NCBI RefSeq assembly: GCF_016862955.1
Contig: NZ_BONY01000008.1
Span: 80,352 to 144,351 of the forward strand
From: Rhizocola hellebori
GTDB lineage: Bacteria > Actinomycetota > Actinomycetes > Mycobacteriales > Micromonosporaceae
DNA: 64,000 nt
Reading direction: 5' to 3'
The position numbers were made by a program, and so were the translations under genes. This document shows positions 36,884-45,735 of this stretch, piece after piece (the first letter of the stretch is position 1; each line of letters begins with the position of its first letter). A model generated the notes under the pieces. It made no database searches and was not told the origin of the DNA. It saw only the letters and a list, made by a program, of their open reading frames with translations.

Positions 36884-37903
36884 CTAGATGTCGGCGTGTT
36901 GCTGCACTACTTCGTCCACGGGCACGTCGCGCAGCGGCAGGTAGGGCTCAGAACGCGGCGGGAGGCCTGAAGCGATGGCTCGTTCTCGGGCCAATTCCGC
37001 GTCGAACTCGGCTCCAATTAGGACAGCGACATTCGTCAACCACATCCAGACCAGGAAGATGACGACTCCGCCGAGCGTGCCGTAGGTCTGGTTGTAGGAG
37101 TCGAAATGTGAGACGTAGTAGGCGAAACCACCCGAAGCCGCCACCCACACCAGGGTTGCCAGCAGCGATCCGGGGGTGATCCAGCGGAAGCCACCCTGCC
37201 GGGCGTTGGGCGCGGCCCAGTACAACAGGGCGACAAGGAGCCCAAAGGCGAGCGCCAGCAACGGCCATTTGGCGATGTCGAACGCCCGGATCCGTTCGGG
37301 GGCAATGCCCATCAGCTGACCCACCTGTGTGGCAAGCCGACCCGTGAAGACCACCACCAGCGCACTGAACGCGAGGAACAACCCGGTGACGATGGTGATG
37401 AGGAAACGCAGCGGCAGTGTTTTCCAGGCCGGCCGGCCTTCGGGTACGTCGTAAATGGCGTTGGCGGCGCGCATAAAAGCGCCGACATATCCGGCTGCCG
37501 AATAGAACGCGATAACCAAGCTGATGGCGGCGACGATTCCGGCTTGCCGCCTGCTGGCCTGAAGGCTCGCTATCCCCTCGGTAATGATCTGCTGGGTGGG
37601 GCCGAACGTCATGCTCTCTATGCCCTCGATCACCGAGCTGGTGGCTGACCCGCCGAACAGGCTCAGTCCGGCCACCAGAACCAGCATTCCGGGAAAGACC
37701 GCCAGCATCCCGTAGTAGGTCAGCACCGCGGCTCTATCGGTCAGATTGTCTTGTACCAGTTCACCGCCTGTGCGCCCCAAGGCACGCCACCTGGCCCGCC
37801 AGCTCAGCTCGGAGGGCCGGCTGGGACCCAACGCGAGCAGCCTGATCAGCCTGTCGCGATAGGCTTTTCCAGACTCACGGCTTCGTGCCATCTTCGCCGC
37901 CAT
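36884..37903 (-). CDS. YihY/BrkB-family inner membrane protein
   Basis: The 339-residue protein has about six helices and the family blocks DRAAVLTYYGMLAVFPGMLV, SAAGYVGAFMRAANAIYDV, PEGRPAWKTLPLRF and TYGTLGGVVIFLVWMWLTN. Despite its old label as ribonuclease BN, the family is membranous with unclear function. It begins five bases after the stop of the gene upstream and is followed by the AI-2E gene, suggesting a three-gene envelope operon. Confidence 0.88.
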   Translation of the reverse strand: MAAKMARSRESGKAYRDRLIRLLALGPSRPSELSWRARWRALGRTGGELVQDNLTDRAAVLTYYGMLAVFPGMLVLVAGLSLFGGSATSSVIEGIESMTFGPTQQIITEGIASLQASRRQAGIVAAISLVIAFYSAAGYVGAFMRAANAIYDVPEGRPAWKTLPLRFLITIVTGLFLAFSALVVVFTGRLATQVGQLMGIAPERIRAFDIAKWPLLALAFGLLVALLYWAAPNARQGGFRWITPGSLLATLVWVAASGGFAYYVSHFDSYNQTYGTLGGVVIFLVWMWLTNVAVLIGAEFDAELARERAIASGLPPRSEPYLPLRDVPVDEVVQQHADI

Positions 37904-37908
37904 CCTGC

Positions 37909-38487
37909 CTACTGGTGTTGCCCAGCCGGATGCGGCTGAACGTCTGATGATGGTGCGATCGGTTCACCGAGCAGCTGCGGCACGAGCATCCGGAAGTGCG
38001 CGACGGCAAGCCGCAGTTGCTCGGCGGTCGCCTCGCCGCGGCGATTGGACAGGCTGATCTGGTGGGCTTCGCGGTAGGAATCCAGAGTGGCGGCATGGTT
38101 GACCGAGGTCTGGGCCAGTTGCTCGTAGTACTCCCTGGCGGGATAGCCGAGCTCGGCGATCAGCTGGGACACCAGATCGTCGGCATCGTTGACAGCCTGT
38201 TGCGCAGATGTGGTCAAACGGCTGTAAAGCTCTTGCCATTTCACCGCATACCTCTCCCGGGCCAACGGTGACAGCTCGCTGAGGCCCTGGGTCGCGCGCT
38301 GCCGATACCGATCCCGTAGCTCCCGGTCGGCGGCCAGGCGGGTCTCGGACTGCGCAACGACGCGATCGTATTCAGAGCCGGGCCGCGGCCGAGGCAAACG
38401 GCTCCGCCGCCACCACCAGACGCCCAGGGAGCACAACGCCAGGGCGACAAGCACGATCGCCAACACGGCCGATTGGGTTGATGACAT
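37909..38487 (-). CDS. Single-pass membrane protein with helical cytoplasmic domain
   Basis: The 192-residue protein has one N-terminal helix (AVLAIVLVALALCSLGVWWW), then a charged helical domain (about 30-180) rich in Arg, Glu and Gln. The domain includes LARERYAVKWQELYSRL and GYPAREYYEQLAQTSVNHA. Such proteins occur in actinomycete stress loci as unnamed conserved membrane proteins. ATG 38487 has ggaggt upstream. It leads the minus-strand run into the BrkB-like gene. Confidence 0.65.
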   Translation of the reverse strand: MSSTQSAVLAIVLVALALCSLGVWWWRRSRLPRPRPGSEYDRVVAQSETRLAADRELRDRYRQRATQGLSELSPLARERYAVKWQELYSRLTTSAQQAVNDADDLVSQLIAELGYPAREYYEQLAQTSVNHAATLDSYREAHQISLSNRRGEATAEQLRLAVAHFRMLVPQLLGEPIAPSSDVQPHPAGQHQ

Positions 38488-38670
38488 CGGGTACCTCCAT
38501 TCACGCCGTGGGGTACCCGAACCGGCGTTTATCAACCAAGGTGCCAATTTTGCCTGGTCAATGCATTTTCCGCGTCGCGCGGGTTATCGTGGAGCTGCAC
38601 CATCACCCGCCCCGGACCCTGGCGGCCGTCCGCATACCGTTGCGCCGCTCACCCGGAGGGTCCTATTTAG

Positions 38671-39639
38671 ATGGTTCTCGTTGACGCACCGAGGCAGGCA
38701 TCGGCCACCTCGGCCAAACCGATGCTCGATCAGCCGCCACCGCGCTGGGCCATGGCAATTCTCATCATCGGGGTGACCGTGCCGTTTCTGGCCTTGCTGG
38801 CGGCTGTGCCGGTGGCGTGGGGCTGGGGCCTGTCGTGGCTTGATGTCCTCATCGGGGCAGTGTTCTATTTCGTCTCCGGCTTCGGGGTGACGGTCGGCTT
38901 TCACCGCCACTTCACCCACGGATCGTTCAAGGCCAAGCGGTGGCTGCGAATAGCCCTGGCGGCGGCCGGATCGCTGGCAATCGAGGGCGCGCCCATCATC
39001 TGGGTTGCCGATCATCGCCGCCATCACGCCTACGCCGACCGCGAGGGCGATCCCCATTCCCCGTGGCGCTACGGGGCAAGCGCGGCAGGAATTGCCAAAG
39101 GTTTGGTGTTCGCCCACATCGGCTGGCTGTTCCGGTTGGAGTCGTCCAACCGTGCCCGCTTCGCGCCGGACATGCTCGCCGATCGGGACATCAGAATCGT
39201 CGACCGGCTTTTCGGACCGCTGGCCCTTTACTCGGTGCTAGCCCCGCCACTGCTCGGTGGGCTGCTGACATGGTCATGGCAGGGCGCGTTGACCGCGTTC
39301 TTCTGGGCCACTCTGGTGCGCATCGCCCTGTTGCATCACGTCACATGGTCAATCAATTCGATCTGCCACGTCTATGGACAGCGGCCGTTCGCGACCCACG
39401 GCGCCGATCGCGCCACCAACTTCTGGCCGCTGGCCGTCATCTCTTTCGGCGAGAACTGGCACAACTCCCATCACGCTGACCCTACCTGTGCCCGGCACGG
39501 TGTTCTTCCCGGCCAGCTCGATCCCACGGCCCGCATCATTTGGCTGCTGGAAAAGGCCGGCTGGGCATCCGACGTGCGCTGGTCCGATCCGCAACGGCTG
39601 CGCCCACGGGAAACGCCAGCAATCACCCCGCCCTCATGA
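38671..39639 (+). CDS. Acyl-CoA/acyl-lipid delta-9 fatty acid desaturase
   Basis: The 322-residue membrane di-iron enzyme has the three His boxes: HRHFTH (about 78-83), HRRHH (about 116-120) and ENWHNSHH (about 261-268). Four membrane helices are arranged around them. It introduces a double bond into saturated fatty acyl chains, using O2 and an electron donor, and so maintains membrane fluidity. ATG 38671 follows ccggaggg. No ferredoxin or reductase gene adjoins. Neighbouring stress genes suggest envelope adaptation. Confidence 0.92.
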   Translation: MVLVDAPRQASATSAKPMLDQPPPRWAMAILIIGVTVPFLALLAAVPVAWGWGLSWLDVLIGAVFYFVSGFGVTVGFHRHFTHGSFKAKRWLRIALAAAGSLAIEGAPIIWVADHRRHHAYADREGDPHSPWRYGASAAGIAKGLVFAHIGWLFRLESSNRARFAPDMLADRDIRIVDRLFGPLALYSVLAPPLLGGLLTWSWQGALTAFFWATLVRIALLHHVTWSINSICHVYGQRPFATHGADRATNFWPLAVISFGENWHNSHHADPTCARHGVLPGQLDPTARIIWLLEKAGWASDVRWSDPQRLRPRETPAITPPS

Positions 39640-39779
39640 TCACGTCCGCGTAGATGCACCAGTCGGCGCGGGTTATTGGAGTTGTGGGCCATTACCACCG
39701 CTGGTGGCGAAGGCTAGGCTGAGAGTTCGACCGTTGCTTCGTGCCGGTTTTGCCTTGCACCATCGAAGGACTGACTCAC

Positions 39780-40373
39780 ATGCCGACGTTTGTAGATGAC
39801 CGGGTCGAGGGTTCTGCCAGGTTCTTCACCCGCATCTGCGAGGCGGCTGTTTCCGCGGTACGTGCGGATGCGGCTGGGTTGAGCCTGTTAGGTCTTCGCA
39901 CCGGGGCAGCGATCACCTTCAGCGACGGCCTTCCCACCGACGATCTGCAGCAGCGCCTTGATCGCGTCGAGCAGGGCCCTGGCCACTATGCCGCGGCCCA
40001 CGATTGTCTTGTCCTGATTGCCGATCTGGCCGAGCTTGAGCCTATGACCCGCTTTCCCGACTATGCGGCCATCGCCCTCATCGGGTGTGTGCGATCGGTC
40101 AGCGTGATCCCGCTGGGCACCGCGGCGGCCCGGTTGGGCACGTTGGAGTTTTACCGGTACTGGCCCCAGGCCCTGGCCGAGGAAGAGCTGGACGTGGCCG
40201 TCACGTTTGCCGCAATGATCACCGAGGTGCTATGCGCGGGGCCGGGTCCCCGCCATGGCGGAGTTCATTGGCCGGTGGACGTACAAACGCAGGAAGCCCC
40301 ACCAAGTCCTGGCTTATCCGCCAGAGTCGCGACGCCGTCTCGACATCGTTGGAAGCCTGACTGGATTTCCTAG
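39780..40373 (+). CDS. GAF-domain protein, ANTAR domain absent
   Basis: The 197-residue protein has a GAF-like domain (ICEAAVSAVRADAAGLSLLG...VEQGPGHYAAAHD...SVSVIPLGTAAARLGTLEFYRYW). It follows the same plan as the two GAF-ANTAR proteins just downstream. The C-terminal 40 residues are proline-rich and bear no ANTAR helices. I searched the other frames downstream and saw no ANTAR remnant. It may be a free-standing sensor or a truncated paralogue. Confidence 0.6.
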   Translation: MPTFVDDRVEGSARFFTRICEAAVSAVRADAAGLSLLGLRTGAAITFSDGLPTDDLQQRLDRVEQGPGHYAAAHDCLVLIADLAELEPMTRFPDYAAIALIGCVRSVSVIPLGTAAARLGTLEFYRYWPQALAEEELDVAVTFAAMITEVLCAGPGPRHGGVHWPVDVQTQEAPPSPGLSARVATPSRHRWKPDWIS

Positions 40374-40674
40374 GCTTGCCGGACCAATGGCCTGTCAAGC
40401 AACAGCGGCGAGACTGAACCCATGGCAACGTCTCCGTCGCTCAAACAGATCGCGAGGCCGCAGTGCAGCTGTCCATCCCATTTGGACTATCAAGCCGCCT
40501 TGCGACCGCGCCGGCTCCGCGGTCACCATCGGTCTCGGGTGAGACGTGGTGCAGCGCTGGGCAGACCCGCACCTGCCCGATTGGGCGATGCTAAAGTGCG
40601 GCGTAGGGTCGGCGACTGCTGCCGGTCCGGCTACCTCAGCCCCGGTGGCGCGGTCCCGGCGGAAGGACCCAATC
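40374..40674. other. Intergenic region without recognised gene
   Basis: About 300 bp with several overlapping open frames, none with convincing composition, domain or ribosome-binding site. It may carry the promoter for the small ORF and GAF-ANTAR genes that follow. Confidence 0.4.
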
Positions 40675-40770
40675 ATGTGCACCACGAAGTGCCAATGTCC
40701 GATCACGTCCGCACCGGCTGGGCCACGCGACATGTTGTGGCCGTTGGCCATCGGTGGAGCTCGTGGCTGA
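40675..40770 (+). CDS. Candidate 31-residue Cys-containing leader peptide
   Basis: ATG 40675 is preceded by a good ribosome-binding site (ggaagga, seven nt upstream) and encodes MCTTKCQCPITSAP... with three cysteines in the first eight residues. Its stop overlaps the start region of the downstream GAF-ANTAR gene, whose own start codon (GTG 40754 or 40763) has a weak ribosome-binding site. Translational coupling through this small ORF is plausible. No homologue is recognised. Confidence 0.35.
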   Translation: MCTTKCQCPITSAPAGPRDMLWPLAIGGARG

Positions 40771-41488
40771 CGTCGTCCGGCATGTGGAAATGCTGATCGG
40801 TCAAGAACCTGCGGCCGATGGTGAGCCAGCCGGTGTCGCCGATGACATGCGGCGGTTGTGCGGTGCCGCCGCGCGAGCGCTATCGGCCAGCGGGTCTGGG
40901 CTTACCGTGATGGTCCAAGACGGCATGCGCGCGGTGACGGCCGCGACAGATCCGGCCACCGAACGCCTCGAAGAGCTGCAACTGACGTTGGGCGAAGGGC
41001 CCTGTATCGATGCTTACGCGACGCGGCGACCCGTGCTGATCCCCGACCTCATCGCCGCGACAACACGCTGGCCGATCTACGTTCCGGCGGTGTACGCGAG
41101 CGGGGTGCGGGCGGTGTTCGCGTTCCCGTTGCAGATCGGCGCCGCACGGCTGGGCATGCTCGACCTGTTCCGCACCGAAACCGGCATGCTGTCCGCAGAC
41201 GAGCTCACCCTCGCGCTCACCTTCGCCGAAGTCGCCGTCGCGACCCTGCTCGACGGCCATGACCACTCCCCTGTCGGCGACACCGGCGGCTGGCTGGATG
41301 ATCCACTGGGCTCGCGGGCGGAGCTTTTCCAGGCCCAAGGCATGGTCATGGTCCAGCTCGGGAGCAACCTGGCCGAGGCGATGGCCCGGATGCGCGCCTA
41401 CGCCTACGCTCACGACCGCCGCCTGGGTGACGTCGCCCTCGATGTCGTCGCCCGCCGGCTCACCTTCGCACCCATTGAACGGCCATGA
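40754..41488 (+). CDS. GAF-ANTAR transcription antitermination regulator
   Basis: The 244-residue protein has an N-terminal GAF domain (LTLGEGPCIDAYATRRPVL...GVRAVFAFPLQIGAARLGML). A C-terminal ANTAR RNA-binding domain follows (about 180-235: ELFQAQGMVMVQLGSNLAEA and DVALDVVARRLTF). ANTAR proteins bind paired hairpins in nascent RNA and prevent termination. No ligand residue can be assigned to the GAF domain. GTG 40763 is an alternative start. It overlaps the next GAF-ANTAR gene region, suggesting co-expression. Confidence 0.82.
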   Translation: MELVADVVRHVEMLIGQEPAADGEPAGVADDMRRLCGAAARALSASGSGLTVMVQDGMRAVTAATDPATERLEELQLTLGEGPCIDAYATRRPVLIPDLIAATTRWPIYVPAVYASGVRAVFAFPLQIGAARLGMLDLFRTETGMLSADELTLALTFAEVAVATLLDGHDHSPVGDTGGWLDDPLGSRAELFQAQGMVMVQLGSNLAEAMARMRAYAYAHDRRLGDVALDVVARRLTFAPIERP

Positions 41489-41523
41489 ACGACCCGACTA
41501 GTCCAGGAAAGGCAAAGGCAGCC

Positions 41524-42258
41524 ATGACTTCCACCATTTCCGCCGAACGACTCGCCCGGGTGTTCGTCGAGGTCGCCGACACGCTCGTCGACGAATTTGA
41601 TCTGATCGAATTTTTGCAGCTGCTCGCCACCCGCACCGCTGATCTTTTGGACGCCTCACCGGTCGGGCTGCTTCTAGCCGACCAGCGTGGGCGGCTGGAG
41701 TTCATGGCGGCCTCGGATGAGAACGTCAAGCTGCTCGAGCTGTTCCAGGTCCAAAACCAGGAAGGGCCGTGCCTGGAAGCGTTTCGCACGGGAGCTGCCG
41801 TGGTAAACGCAGACCTGGCCGAAGCCGGTGGCCGCTGGCCACGCTTCGCCCCACGGGCAGTGGAGGCCGGGTTCCGTTCGGTTCATGCGTTTCCACTGCG
41901 ACTGCGGGCCGAGCGGATAGGGGCGATGAATGTGTTCAGCGCCAACGTCGGGGGGCGCCTTGCCGATACCGACGTGCAGATCGTGCAGGCGCTCGCGGAC
42001 GTGGCATCCATTGGGCTGCTTCAGGAACGTGCCATCACCCGTGGGGAGTTGCTCACTGAGCAACTGCAAGGCGCGCTCAATAGCCGAGTCATCATCGAGC
42101 AGGCCAAAGGCTCACTCGCGCAGGCGCGGGGAATCAGCGTCGATGAGGCGTTCATTCTCATCCGCAGTCATGCCCGGCGTCACAACCTGCGCCTTGGCGA
42201 CCTCGCCCAGACCATCATCGGTGATCCGGCCAGCGTCTCCGACCTGAGCGCCCAGTAG
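41524..42258 (+). CDS. GAF-ANTAR transcription antitermination regulator
   Basis: The 244-residue protein has a GAF domain (about 20-165, including NQEGPCLEAFRTGAAVVNAD and GFRSVHAFPLRLRAERIGAM). A well-conserved ANTAR domain follows (about 180-235: LQGALNSRVIIEQAKGSLAQ, then SVDEAFILIRSHARRHN). It is closer to the ANTAR consensus than the upstream paralogue. An in-frame ATG at 41485 overlaps the upstream stop (ATGA) and would add 13 residues. Two adjacent paralogues could respond to different signals or heterodimerise. Confidence 0.85.
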   Translation: MTSTISAERLARVFVEVADTLVDEFDLIEFLQLLATRTADLLDASPVGLLLADQRGRLEFMAASDENVKLLELFQVQNQEGPCLEAFRTGAAVVNADLAEAGGRWPRFAPRAVEAGFRSVHAFPLRLRAERIGAMNVFSANVGGRLADTDVQIVQALADVASIGLLQERAITRGELLTEQLQGALNSRVIIEQAKGSLAQARGISVDEAFILIRSHARRHNLRLGDLAQTIIGDPASVSDLSAQ

Positions 42259-42268
42259 CGTCGGCCGG

Positions 42269-43261
42269 CTAGGTCCGATCGATGATCTGGTCGGTAGGTA
42301 GCCGCGGGGTGGACGGTGGCGTGCTGTCGGCCGAGTCGATCGTGCCCAAGCGCAGCACCAGGTATGGGTGGCCGACGCCGGCCACCAGGCGTTTCATGAC
42401 TTCGCGGGTGGCAGGCACCTCGATGGTGGCGCTGAGCGGCAGCACGGTGATCCCCAGCTCGGTCGCGGTGAGCCAGCCCGCCGAGAGCCCTTCGCCCGCG
42501 CGCAGCCAGTCGGCGCTGGTGTCGCCAGGCCCGTAGAGCATGACGAAGGTCGCCGTCTGGTCGTCTTCGGCGCTGACCTTCGGGGAGCCGTAGTTGCCGA
42601 AATTGCGACCGGGCATTGGTGATGCGATCGCGGAGTCCGCGACACCGGTACGTTCGGGCCTGCCGCCGGCCCAGTAGGCAAGCTCGTCGCGCCACGGCGA
42701 ATCCGGCAGCTGGGTGCGCCGAGCGTATTCAGCGGCGGCCGACAGCTCGTGTCGCTGATCGGGGTGCAGCAGGTACAGCCAAGCACCCTGCGCTTCCACG
42801 GACTTGGTGATCGCGGCGAGGTCGGCCGGTGCGACCGGGGCGCCGGTGACCGGGCGGCGATCGGTCCGGCGGACGAGGATGGCTTGCATCCGTTGCACCG
42901 CAAACGAATCGGTCGTGCCACGTGCGATGCGCAGCTGGACGAGATGGTCGGGATCGGAGTGGTCGGAGGTCTGGAGTACCTTGACCTTCCAGCCGCTGGC
43001 CGCCAGCGCGACCCGTGCGTGGTGCAGCGCGGCCCCGCAACTCAGAGTCGCCAGCCGGGCGTCGGGATCGGAGATGGTCACGACCCGGCTGCGGTCCAGG
43101 TGGAGATCCAGGGTGCTGCCGGTGAGGCGCCACCGCCAGGGCCGCGTGTTGCGAATCGACGGCGCATATCCGGCTGTTTGCGCGGCCTGGAGCAACGCCT
43201 CGTTCATGGCCCGAAGCTCGGGGACGGCGCCGTTGATTCGGGACGGCAGGTAGGTCGCCAC
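42269..43261 (-). CDS. Acg-family nitroreductase-like protein
   Basis: The 330-residue protein shows the divergent nitroreductase fold of the mycobacterial Acg/Rv3131 family. It starts with APSIRNTRPWRWRLTGSTLDL, contains LSCGAALHHARVALAASGW and RRTDRRPVT, and ends with GHPYLVLRLG. Acg-type proteins bind FMN but often lack the residues for nitroreduction and are induced in dormancy or hypoxia. Start is taken as GTG 43261. Neighbouring GAF-ANTAR and bd oxidase genes fit a low-oxygen or stress theme. Confidence 0.82.
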   Translation of the reverse strand: MATYLPSRINGAVPELRAMNEALLQAAQTAGYAPSIRNTRPWRWRLTGSTLDLHLDRSRVVTISDPDARLATLSCGAALHHARVALAASGWKVKVLQTSDHSDPDHLVQLRIARGTTDSFAVQRMQAILVRRTDRRPVTGAPVAPADLAAITKSVEAQGAWLYLLHPDQRHELSAAAEYARRTQLPDSPWRDELAYWAGGRPERTGVADSAIASPMPGRNFGNYGSPKVSAEDDQTATFVMLYGPGDTSADWLRAGEGLSAGWLTATELGITVLPLSATIEVPATREVMKRLVAGVGHPYLVLRLGTIDSADSTPPSTPRLPTDQIIDRT

Positions 43262-43694
43262 GACAGGGTTGTCCTTTCTTGAACCTCACACCGGAGTCAG
43301 AGCCGTTTGGCGGCTGGGTCCACGGTTCTGCTGAAGCGCCGGGGATCGCTGGTCGTCGCCGCAGGGTCCGGGCGGATAGGACATCGACGATGCTCGTCAG
43401 CCACCACTGGCGGGGGCGCTGATTCCTGGCCCAACACTACGCGCATCCCGCCGGTCGGTGGACCGCTCGGCCGTCTCGCTCAAATCTGGTACCCGTGTGC
43501 CTAATATTCGGACAAACAACTCGTCGCCTACCACTTGCGGCAACCGGGCACCGCTTGCTCGCAACGTAGGCCGCGGCTGCCGCGTTGTGTCGATATTGGA
43601 CGCGCCGCTGCCACCCAGGTGATCTTCAGGAATCTGGGGCACAGTTGGCGCCCCATCCACAAACGACGCAGTTGTACGAGGAAAGGACCAGGCC
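43262..43694. other. Intergenic region without recognised gene
   Basis: About 430 bp between divergent genes. No open frame shows protein-like composition, and no riboswitch core or long hairpin is evident. It should contain the promoters of the nitroreductase and DUF4193 genes; gaggaaagg before 43695 is the latter's ribosome-binding site. Confidence 0.5.
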
Positions 43695-43988
43695 ATGGCT
43701 GCCAACACCGACTACGACGCCCGGCGGACCGTCATCGTCGAACCTGAAACCGAAAGCTTGGATCTGCTCCAGGAGCGCCGGGCGACCCCGGCCGACGACC
43801 TGGCCAGCACGGAATTCGCCGACGGGTACGAGCTGCCCGGCTTCGACATACTCGATGAGGAGCTCACGACACAGGTGATCCCGATGCGCGCCGACGAATT
43901 CCGGTGCGGAAGCTGCTTCCTGGTTCTGCACCGCAGCCTCTACGCCACTGTCCGCAAAGGCCAGGACACCTGCCGCGACTGCGCCTGA
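43695..43988 (+). CDS. DUF4193 family protein
   Basis: The 97-residue protein matches the DUF4193 pattern. An acidic N-terminal half is followed by FELP-like ELPGFDILDEEL, then VIPMRADEFRCGSCFLVLHR and the closing CRDCA. The two CxxC pairs suggest a zinc ribbon. The family is widespread in actinomycetes, usually as a core gene near sigma and dUTPase genes; here the setting differs, so this may be a paralogue. Function unknown. Confidence 0.88.
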   Translation: MAANTDYDARRTVIVEPETESLDLLQERRATPADDLASTEFADGYELPGFDILDEELTTQVIPMRADEFRCGSCFLVLHRSLYATVRKGQDTCRDCA

Positions 43989-44014
43989 GACAATCTCGCA
44001 GCGGTTCGCACCGG

Positions 44015-44056
44015 GTCGCGCGTGACAGACACCGAGTCGCGCGTGACAGACACCGG
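44015..44056. repeat. Two tandem 21-bp repeats
   Basis: The unit gtcgcgcgtgacagacaccg plus one base occurs at 44015-44035 and 44036-44056, differing only in the last base. A partial third copy starts at 44057. The array sits just before the adenylate kinase start and may affect its promoter, or may be simple replication slippage. Confidence 0.85.
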
Positions 44057-44078
44057 GTCGAGGTGACAAGGTGCCCAA

Positions 44079-44738
44079 ATGCGCAAGTATGCGATCATGG
44101 GCGTGCAAGGGAGCGGCAAGGGCACCCAGGCGACGCTGCTTGCCCGCGATCTTGATCTGGTGCACATCAGCGTCGGCGACATCTTCCGCTGGCATGTGCA
44201 GAACCACACCAAGCTCGGCGCGCAGGTGCGGCGCACCATGCGCCTGGGCGAGCTGGTCGACGACGAGCTGGTCGGATCCGTGGTCCGCCGTCGGCTCGAC
44301 GACCACGACTGGAACTACGGATTCATCATCGACGGCTTCCCGCGCAACGCGGTGCAGGCCGAATTCTTCCTCGAAAGCTACGACATCGACGGCGTGATCC
44401 ACCTCGACCTGCCCGACGACGAGGTGCGCCGGCGGGTCCTGGCCCGCCGCCTGTGCTCGCGGTGCGGGCTGGACTACAACCTCATCGCGCACCGTCCCGG
44501 CAACGAGTCTCGCTGCGACGTCTGCGGCGGCCAGCTGGTCAGCCGCGAGGACGACACCGAGGAGGCGCTGGCGACCCGCCTGCGCGACTACTACGCGAAG
44601 ACCAATCCGGTGCTGGATCTGTTCCGGCGCAAGGAATTCGTCTTCACGATCGACGCCCGGCCGGACAAGGTGACGGTGCAGCAGGCCATCCGGCAGCGCC
44701 TGAACCTGCCGCCCTACGTGAAGCCCAGCGACGGGTGA
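44079..44738 (+). CDS. Adenylate kinase with zinc-type LID domain
   Basis: The 219-residue protein has the P-loop GVQGSGKGTQ (a variant of GPPGAGKGT), NMP-binding text HISVGDIFR and GFIIDGFPRN. The LID carries four cysteines (CSRC...CDVC) for a structural Zn. The reaction is ATP + AMP to 2 ADP. It is not next to secY and map, where the housekeeping actinobacterial adk normally lies. It is therefore likely a second copy, perhaps with altered nucleotide preference. Confidence 0.85.
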   Translation: MRKYAIMGVQGSGKGTQATLLARDLDLVHISVGDIFRWHVQNHTKLGAQVRRTMRLGELVDDELVGSVVRRRLDDHDWNYGFIIDGFPRNAVQAEFFLESYDIDGVIHLDLPDDEVRRRVLARRLCSRCGLDYNLIAHRPGNESRCDVCGGQLVSREDDTEEALATRLRDYYAKTNPVLDLFRRKEFVFTIDARPDKVTVQQAIRQRLNLPPYVKPSDG

Positions 44739-44787
44739 AGCCGCTTCGAGCTAAAGCCGGCAGCCCCAGCAAATAGAACTCGCCGCG

Positions 44788-45573
44788 TCAGGGGTGTTCG
44801 GCATCGGCGGTGCGTTCCGGTAGCAGCAGCACAGCGCCGATGAAGAAGCACACCGCGCCTACCAGGGTGCCCAGGTTGGCCCGCTGGGCGTTGCGCAGCG
44901 TGCCGGTCACCGGGTCGATGTAAGCGGCCACCGCGGAGACGCCGAACGCGATGGACCCGACCAGGTTGGCCAGCGTCGTCCACCACGACCACGATCTGGG
45001 ACGCCACGCGAACCAGCCGTGGCAGACTTCGAACCACGCCAACCCGCTGGCCACCAGAAAACAGATCGAACCCAGCGCATCTGGCCGCCAGACATGCCGA
45101 TGTGCGGCGTCCGCGCTCAGATTCGTCATCGTGGCGCTCGCGGTGCTGACGTTGAAGTAGACCGTTCCGACGAGCTGTACCGCGGTTGCCCACCAATCGA
45201 TGCGCCGTGGCTGCCAGACGAAGAAGCGCCGCCGCGACGGATTCAGCCGCGCGGGAGCGGCGTCGACCGCCTCCCGATAGGTGAGGAACGCGGCGGAGGT
45301 GAAGAACAGTGAGCCGGCAAAGAACGTGACGTTATCTAAATAAATCCCGGCGGCTTCCACGTACCAGGGCAGGGCTCCAAGCGCGAACAGCAGGGACCCT
45401 GCGGCGAACAAGACCGCAATCCACCAGCCGCGGACCTTTGGCGCCCACCATGTTGAACCGGCCGATGACGCTTCGGTCAGATGCTTGCGGTGTCGGCGCG
45501 ACTCCCAGCGCACCACGACCCCATCCGCCCGCACATGATCGACAAATGTCGCCACGACGCCGCGTCCATGCAT
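44788..45573 (-). CDS. YrhK-like integral membrane protein
   Basis: The 261-residue protein has about six helices arranged in three pairs, with repeated blocks such as LFAAGSLLFALGALPWYVEA, TAVQLVGTVYFNVSTASA and LANLVGSIAFGVSAVAAYI. The internal repetition and aromatic residues resemble YrhK-domain proteins. No transport or catalytic motif is seen. It is divergent from the redox run starting at 45736. Confidence 0.7.
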   Translation of the reverse strand: MHGRGVVATFVDHVRADGVVVRWESRRHRKHLTEASSAGSTWWAPKVRGWWIAVLFAAGSLLFALGALPWYVEAAGIYLDNVTFFAGSLFFTSAAFLTYREAVDAAPARLNPSRRRFFVWQPRRIDWWATAVQLVGTVYFNVSTASATMTNLSADAAHRHVWRPDALGSICFLVASGLAWFEVCHGWFAWRPRSWSWWTTLANLVGSIAFGVSAVAAYIDPVTGTLRNAQRANLGTLVGAVCFFIGAVLLLPERTADAEHP

Positions 45574-45735
45574 GAGCGCTTCCCGCCCTCCTCCGCCCGT
45601 TCAGCCAACGATCACCCAGTTGAATCAGTTTCGGCTCGAGACGGAAGCCGGGGGCTGTGCCTGAATCCGCTGTTTCTCCATATTTGGGTTCCGAAGTGCG
45701 GTAGGCATGGCTGTGGGGATACAGGGGGAGTCTCG

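Noticed and set aside
40374..40753. Several overlapping open frames between the first GAF gene and the GAF-ANTAR gene
   Set aside because: Apart from the 31-codon frame at 40675, none has a ribosome-binding site or protein-like composition.
43307..43708. Short frames on both strands in the gap before the DUF4193 gene
   Set aside because: No plausible start signals and no conserved pattern; treated as intergenic.
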